Assembly (NCBI GenBank): GCA_964549945.1 | Contig: CAZJXD010000006.1 | Span: 1 to 64,000, forward strand | DNA from: B25-G16 sp964549945 | GTDB taxonomy: Bacteria > Desulfobacterota > DSM-4660 > Desulfatiglandales > B25-G16 | Length of the DNA: 64,000 bases | Direction of reading: 5' to 3' | Shown: positions 59,428-64,000 of the stretch, one piece after another | Numbering within the stretch: the first letter of the stretch is position 1 | Layout: every line of letters starts with the position of its first letter | Position numbers and translations under genes: made by a program | The notes under the pieces: model-generated | What the model saw: only the letters and a program-made list of their open reading frames with translations | Told to the model about the DNA's origin: nothing | Databases searched by the model: none

Positions 59428-60150
59428 TTAATTCCCCCTCCCCTTTGGAGACTTTCCCACGCCGTTGAGTTTCGCCATTATGGGGATAGAGATCTTGGGC
59501 CTCTCGGGATAATTGGTCTTCAGCCGCAATACACCGCGGTAGTTGCCGGGGGGTCCGGGGATCGTGGAGAAGCGGATCCTGAAGGACCTTCCTGCTTCAA
59601 CCTCCTCTATGGTATAGGTCACCTTAGTGCCCAGGTCAAAGCTGCCCTCCTCGAGCTTCAGGGGCCGTTCCTCCCCGGCCTTTACCATCACACTTCCCCT
59701 AACCTTCTGGCCCGCAGGCCCTCTCAGGTACACGAATTTGGGAGAGAGATAGATAGGCGCCTTGACAAAGGCCTTGATGTCCACTGCTTCAACCTTTTTT
59801 CGTGGATCATTGGTGAAGATCCTCGCCCTTTTCCTGATCTCCCCCTGATAACCCTTGGTATTGATCCTCAAGGTGATCCTTCCCTCCCCGCCGGGGGGGA
59901 TTACCCTGTCATATCGGGCTACCGCACAGCCTCAGCCAGGGCTGACCTTTCGTATCTCAAGGGCCTCGTCACCCTTATTTCTGACGGTAAAGGTATGCTC
60001 GATGACCTCGCCTTCCTTGACCTCCCGGGCGTCGAAGAACTTCTCCTCAAGTACAATCCTTGGCCCCGTGGCCTGCTGAGCGAGGCCAGCGGGAAGGTAA
60101 AGGAACAGCCAGATAATCAAAAGAAATGCCCCGAATACTACTCTTTTCAT
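59428..60150 (-). CDS. Exported DUF1573 protein with in-frame UGA at the Cys-Gly-Cys site (candidate selenoprotein)
   Basis: One 240-codon frame from ATG 60150 (RBS GAGGAG) to the stop at 59428, broken only by a TGA at 59932-59934 (codon 73). Before it: signal peptide MKRVVFGAFLLIIWLFLYLP and VIEHTFTVRNKGDEALEIRK; after it: GCAVARYDRVIPPGGEGR, RINTKGYQGEIRKRARIFTND, a perfect continuation of the DUF1573 (HYDIN/VesB/CFA65-like) fold. DUF1573 proteins have S-C-G-C-T-V at this place, so UGA replaces the first Cys of C-G-C. Either Sec is inserted or the gene is a recent nonsense mutant. A stem (59885-59900) with a GG-containing loop lies about 40 nt downstream, a bit far for a bacterial SECIS. 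Confidence 0.7.
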
Positions 60151-60309
60151 CCCATTCTCCTCTCGCGTAAACCATTTCGAAATGGTATCCAGCTTGTCTC
60201 CAGCTGATAAAGCAAACCCTTACTCAAAGAAGATAAAAGACGGCCCTCACCCTGTCAAGCATGAAAGTACCACGAGACATCGAACGCCATGGGGAATACC
60301 GCTGACTCA

Positions 60310-60990
60310 TCATTCCTTCCCGATCCCATACTCCATGGCGAGCTGCTCGCTGTATTCGGCCTTTCGTGATGGACACGTTTCTCTCTTGCACAGCTGACAG
60401 CTATAGAATGGGATCTCAGTGGGAAAGTAGATGCCGGATATCGACTTGAAAGGGTTCATGACAAGGCTTTTCTCCAGCCTCACGCCAATTGCCCCTTCCA
60501 CATCGCCGAGGATCGAGAACAAAGGTCCTTGATTTTCAATGGCCCAATCCCTGAGGGATCCCGGGCTCATAGAGGAGAGGGTGGTGAGGGCATATCGAGA
60601 CCTCAAGAGATCTTCAAGATAGCTCCGAACCGAGGCAAGTGCTGCATTTCCAATGGTATCGAGATAGTACTGGTCCAGGATATCGGGGCATGCCCTGGCC
60701 TCTTCCTCCAAGGCTCCGCCGATGGTCAATACAAAGGGAAAGACCCGTTCCACACGATCCAGATTCCTCCGCAATACCTTGCTTTTCAGGTACACGCCGT
60801 CTATCCTGATCGTATCATCGAGCCTTTCCTCTATATAGCAAACCCTGTAGGCAGCGCTCGCTTTTATAAGGGCCCGGGCGCGTTCGATGAGCCATTGGAC
60901 CTGACTCCAATCCCCCCTTCGCCCCATATGGAGCCTTCTTTTAATCTCTTTATGGTCAAAGATTACCGGTATGGGCCTTATGATTTCCAT
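60310..60990 (-). CDS. Vitamin B12-dependent methionine synthase activation-domain-like protein
   Basis: A 226-residue protein resembling the reactivation domain of MetH and corrinoid-protein activators. ATG 60990 (MEIIRPIPVIFDHKEIKRRL) is taken as start over an ATG at 61113, since the extra 41 residues look unrelated. The core is YYLDTIGNAALASVRSYLED, SSMSPGSLRDWAIENQGPLF, SILGDVEGAIGVRLEKSLVM and FKSISGIYFPTEI, and it ends with a cysteine-rich tail SCQLCKRETCPSRKAEY. It may reactivate a corrinoid methyltransferase or be a SAM-binding accessory protein. Between the DUF1573 gene and a divergent M1 peptidase gene. Confidence 0.75.
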   Translation of the reverse strand: MEIIRPIPVIFDHKEIKRRLHMGRRGDWSQVQWLIERARALIKASAAYRVCYIEERLDDTIRIDGVYLKSKVLRRNLDRVERVFPFVLTIGGALEEEARACPDILDQYYLDTIGNAALASVRSYLEDLLRSRYALTTLSSMSPGSLRDWAIENQGPLFSILGDVEGAIGVRLEKSLVMNPFKSISGIYFPTEIPFYSCQLCKRETCPSRKAEYSEQLAMEYGIGKE

Positions 60991-61232
60991 CGAACAATAT
61001 CCTGAAAGCCACGGTAATGTGAGACCCCCTGGCAACGGCAGTATAGAGAAGAGGGGTGTATGGGTCAAGCGGGAAACCATCCCACAATGGAGCAAACACT
61101 TTACCCTTGGCAAAAAGGAGGATGTGAATTATGTTGATAAAATTAACGTTTCTCCTGAAAACTGTGTAGAGTTTCTTTGATCAATAACCCTGAAGCGAAG
61201 CGCCGAGGTCTTTTGCCGAAATGGAGGTGACT

Positions 61233-63713
61233 ATGAATGAGGTGAATCCAGTCCACTATTCGATACATCTTGAACCAGACCTGAGGGCCTTTAAGAGCTC
61301 CGGAAGGGTTGAGATTTCGCTCGAGGCCACAGGAGCTGTGAATGAAATAACCCTGAACGCCAAGGAGCTGACATTGGTGAGCTGCAAGCTCCTGAGAGAC
61401 CGAGAGTTCATAGGGTGCCCATTCTCCGTGGATGCCCGTAAAGAAGAGGTTGTGGTCCGCCTTCCCGAGGAGATGACGGGCGATATAACCCTTGCAATCA
61501 CCTTTATGGGAGAGATAAATGACCGGATGGTTGGATTTTACCGAAGTCGCTACCTCGCGGGAAGTGAAGAGCGATATTGTGCGGTCACGCAGTTTGAAGA
61601 GAGCGACGCGCGAAGGGCATTCCCGTGCCTTGACCATCCGCTCAAGAAAGCGACCTTTGATATCGAGCTGGTGATCGATGGGCAGCTCGCAGCCATCTCC
61701 AATATGCCGATCGCCGAGGAAACACCCATGCCCGATGGCCGGAAAATGGTTCGGTTCCGGCAGACACCAAAAATGTCCACCTACCTTCTGTTCATCGGCG
61801 TTGGAGAGTTCGAGTTCATCGAGGATGCGCAGGAGACCATCCTTCGTGCCGCCACCATGCCCGGAATGACCATGCACGCACGCTTTGGACTTGAATTCGG
61901 GAGAAAGGCCCTTGAGTTCTGTGAGGAGTACTACGGTATACGCTACCCCCTGCCCAAGCTCGATCTAGTGACAGTCCCGGATTTCGCATCGGGTGCCATG
62001 GAGAACTGGGGTGCAATTACCTTCAGGGAAAACCTATTGCTACACTACCCCCATATCACATCCAAGGCGGGGGAGCAGAGGATATGTGAGGTGATAGCCC
62101 ACGAGATAGTCCATCAGTGGTTTGGGGATTTGGTCACACCTTCTGATTGGATGTATCTCTGGCTGAATGAGAGCTTTGCCACCTACTTCGGATATGGTGT
62201 TGTGGCACACTTTAATCCCCACTGGGATATATGGGGTCAATTTCTTTACGGCCAGACCAATGTGGCCCTCACCAGGGATGCCCTGCGGGAAACATTCCCC
62301 ATAGAGCTTCCCGGAGGAGAGCACGCCGTGATCAACGCTAGCACCGCCCCGATCATCTACAACAAGGGCGCGAGCATCCTGCGGCACGTAACGGGATATA
62401 TCGGAGAGAATAACTTTAAGGAGGGCCTGAGACGCTACCTGCGGGAATATGAATACTCGTGCGCAGCGAGCCGAAGCCTGTGGGAGGCATTTGAGGAAAC
62501 CTCGGGAAAACCCGTGGTTACCATGATGAAGAGCTGGGTTGAGCAGGCCGGATTCCCCATCCTCATGGTCACGAGACAGGGCAAACAACTCCACATCTCG
62601 CAGAAGAGGTTCACCTATCTGGCGAATGAATTCGATCAGCTGTGGGTGGTGCCGATTACGATCAGGATTTTTTGCCGTGACGAAAAACCAAAGACAATCA
62701 CGGCCCTTCTCGATACCAGGGATGCGGTTATCGATATCGGGGGAGATGCCGTTGCCTACAAGGTAAATTTCAAGCAGGCCGGGTTTTATCGGGTCAAGTA
62801 CCGCGATGTCGGAAACCTCGCTGAACTCGGCGCGCTCGTGCGGACTAAGGCGCTGCCGCCTGAGGATAGGTGGGGACTTCAAAACGACCTGTACGCCCTC
62901 ACCAGATGTGGCGATGCCTCCCTTGATGAGTACCTCGATTTCCTATCCAACTACAAGGATGAGGATGAATTCCTGCCCCTCATAAGCATTGCCGCAAACC
63001 TCTACCATGCGTACCTCGTGCTCGAGGGCGCTCGAAGGACAAGGGCAGGGTCCTTTGGAAGATCGTTCCTTGAAGGCATGCTGTCCCGCATTGGCTACAA
63101 ACCCGAACCGGGTGAAGCATATCCCCGCTCGATCTTGAGAGATTCCATTATGCCCCAGGCCGCGGTATACGGTTCGGAAGAGGTATCGGAATTCGCCAGA
63201 GGGGCGTTTTCCCGCCTGACCGGAGGTGGCGACATCCACCCGGACATCGCGAAGAGCGTTCTTTACATTGGGGCCTTGAACGGAGGCGGGCACGCCTTTG
63301 AATGGCTTAAAGACAGGCTCAAGACATCTGTGAGCGAGCACGAGAGGATGAACATCTTGACAGCCCTCGGGGGATTCAGGGATACAACGATGATTGAGGA
63401 GGTGCAGGACTACATTCTCATGGAGGTTCCGAGCAGAAATAAATTCATCCCTATAAGCTCCATGGCCGCGAATCCACACGCTATCCCCTCTCTATGGGAA
63501 TGGTTTGTGTCTCACCTGGATCTCCTCGATCAATTCCACCCGGCCCACTTTGAGCGCGTGATCGAGGCAATCGTCCCTATAGGTGGCATCGAAAAAGAGG
63601 CTCAGGTTCAAGCATTTTTTGAGGGCTACATGAGGGAAAAGGACAAGGCAAGGGATGTGATAAGAATGTCGTTGGAGAAGCTACGGATAAACTCGAGAAT
63701 GCGATATTCTTGA
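61233..63713 (+). CDS. M1-family aminopeptidase
   Basis: An 826-residue zinc peptidase. ATG 61233 has GGAGG five bases upstream. Exopeptidase signature GAMENWGAITF, zinc motif HEIVHQWFGDLVTPSDW...NESFATYFGYG (HExxH-x18-E), and a conserved Tyr region follow the N-terminal beta domain (YSIHLEPDLRAFKSSGRVEI). The C-terminal ERAP1-like helical domain is complete, so it is a full-length aminopeptidase like Tricorn-interacting factor F2/F3 or PepN-type enzymes. Its substrates are N-terminal residues of peptides. Lone gene, no signal peptide, thus cytoplasmic. Confidence 0.93.
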   Translation: MNEVNPVHYSIHLEPDLRAFKSSGRVEISLEATGAVNEITLNAKELTLVSCKLLRDREFIGCPFSVDARKEEVVVRLPEEMTGDITLAITFMGEINDRMVGFYRSRYLAGSEERYCAVTQFEESDARRAFPCLDHPLKKATFDIELVIDGQLAAISNMPIAEETPMPDGRKMVRFRQTPKMSTYLLFIGVGEFEFIEDAQETILRAATMPGMTMHARFGLEFGRKALEFCEEYYGIRYPLPKLDLVTVPDFASGAMENWGAITFRENLLLHYPHITSKAGEQRICEVIAHEIVHQWFGDLVTPSDWMYLWLNESFATYFGYGVVAHFNPHWDIWGQFLYGQTNVALTRDALRETFPIELPGGEHAVINASTAPIIYNKGASILRHVTGYIGENNFKEGLRRYLREYEYSCAASRSLWEAFEETSGKPVVTMMKSWVEQAGFPILMVTRQGKQLHISQKRFTYLANEFDQLWVVPITIRIFCRDEKPKTITALLDTRDAVIDIGGDAVAYKVNFKQAGFYRVKYRDVGNLAELGALVRTKALPPEDRWGLQNDLYALTRCGDASLDEYLDFLSNYKDEDEFLPLISIAANLYHAYLVLEGARRTRAGSFGRSFLEGMLSRIGYKPEPGEAYPRSILRDSIMPQAAVYGSEEVSEFARGAFSRLTGGGDIHPDIAKSVLYIGALNGGGHAFEWLKDRLKTSVSEHERMNILTALGGFRDTTMIEEVQDYILMEVPSRNKFIPISSMAANPHAIPSLWEWFVSHLDLLDQFHPAHFERVIEAIVPIGGIEKEAQVQAFFEGYMREKDKARDVIRMSLEKLRINSRMRYS

Positions 63714-63757
63714 TCGTTGGCTCCGATTGAAACAGTACATGGAGCCCTATCGCTGCC

Positions 63758-64000
63758 TTACTCCCTCCTGATTGACCTCACTTCCGGAATCGAAGCTGCG
63801 AGAGGAAGGTGTGCCCCTCCGTGAACCCATATGCTTTCATCCCGTGTTTCAACGCGGAGATGGCCATGCTCATCGAAGAGCCTGGCCTTGATGAGGGTGA
63901 GATACCCGTTGGCAAATGCCTTGGTCCTCACCTCAATCAGCGCATGGCCAGATGAGCACAGTACGCGATAGCCATCGGAGGTGGGCTCGATGCTACATTT
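63758..64000 (-). CDS. C-terminal end of a gene running off the window
   Basis: An open frame from the window edge to TAA at 63758, giving 81 residues: ...RVLCSSGHALIEVRTKAF, LTLIKARLFDEHGHLRVETR, DESIWVHGGAHLPLAA and RSIRRE. The beta-strand-rich pattern suggests an immunoglobulin-like or sandwich tail of a larger protein, but no family is recognised. Confidence 0.5.
   Translation of the reverse strand, partial: KCSIEPTSDGYRVLCSSGHALIEVRTKAFANGYLTLIKARLFDEHGHLRVETRDESIWVHGGAHLPLAASIPEVRSIRRE

Noticed and set aside
59885..59900. Clear SECIS element for the DUF1573 gene
   Set aside because: The hairpin is about 40 nt after UGA and the loop lacks the usual GU, so it cannot be used as proof.
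61130..61168. 12-codon leader peptide with good AGGAGG before the M1 peptidase
   Set aside because: Too short and not linked to an attenuator structure; start choice is ambiguous between two frames.
1..64000. CRISPR array, rRNA operon, prophage or replication origin
   Set aside because: No regularly spaced repeats, no rRNA signature, no phage structural genes, no dnaA-box cluster were noticed by eye.

Overview
The window reads as a piece of chromosome from an anaerobic, Gram-negative bacterium, most likely a deltaproteobacterial (Desulfobacterota) relative. This is an inference from gene content: an NADP-linked group 3b [NiFe] hydrogenase with its Hyp maturation genes, a NuoE/F/G-like plus NfnA/B electron-transfer cluster, many sensor kinases with receiver proteins, a Kdo/lipid A type acyltransferase (outer membrane), oxygen-sensitive radical-SAM and quinolinate synthase enzymes, a DUF3786 protein, and a probable selenocysteine codon. 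No rRNA, tRNA or CRISPR array was recognised.

Layout. 0-3 kb: an AT-rich small membrane protein/methyltransferase pair, a second methyltransferase and a PAS histidine kinase. 3-6.5 kb: an orphan membrane protein and a small defence/toxin-antitoxin island (DUF2283/DUF4258-like pair, AbiEi/AbiEii pair) enclosed by 54-bp direct repeats. 6.7-9.1 kb: an MFS transporter and an iron-sulfur flavoprotein, each preceded by a copy of a dispersed repeat that carries a sigma70-like promoter. 9.1-16.8 kb: one long minus-strand run hypA-hypF-hypC-hypD-hypE-pfk-glycerate kinase. 17-28.7 kb: minus-strand redox/sensing block with a receiver-formate/nitrite-channel fusion, a PstS-like binding protein, a membrane GAF kinase, a single-domain receiver, the hydrogenase operon hydB-hydG-hydD-hydA (beta-gamma-delta-alpha), another response regulator and a Cache-HAMP kinase. 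28.8-36.1 kb: a lower-GC block encoding NuoF-like, NfnB-like, NfnA-like and NuoG-like subunits and a receiver-NuoE fusion. 36-39 kb: CBS-ACT protein and a dCache NarX-type kinase whose cognate regulator is reduced to 19 codons. 39-50.5 kb: mixed housekeeping (AmrS radical SAM, LpxL-like acyltransferase, nadA, DUF3786, GAF kinase, der, periplasmic binding protein, eno, MBL hydrolase). 50.5-56.6 kb: amidase, then an accessory two-gene operon of P-loop ATPases (the second with a long TPR tail) behind a perfect palindrome. 56.8-64 kb: nitroreductase, FAD oxidoreductase, DUF1573 protein with an in-frame UGA, a corrinoid/MetH-activation-like protein, an M1 aminopeptidase and the end of one more gene.

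How it fits together. The HypACDEF proteins would mature the group 3b hydrogenase, which couples H2 to NADP(H). The NuoEFG/Nfn cluster would exchange electrons between NAD(H), NADP(H) and ferredoxin. Around both sit at least three sensor kinases and four receiver domains, two of which are fused directly to metabolic proteins (an anion channel and a [2Fe-2S] NuoE subunit). This suggests that phosphorelay signalling acts on redox proteins themselves rather than on transcription. The most unusual items are these receiver fusions, the two-ATPase operon, the promoter-bearing repeat family, the nested palindrome before eno, and the UGA codon at the conserved Cys-Gly-Cys site of the DUF1573 protein. 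Several scars (a duplicated regulator tail, a truncated NarL-type regulator, a PHP-domain stub, an IS91-type transposase stub) show repeated rearrangement.
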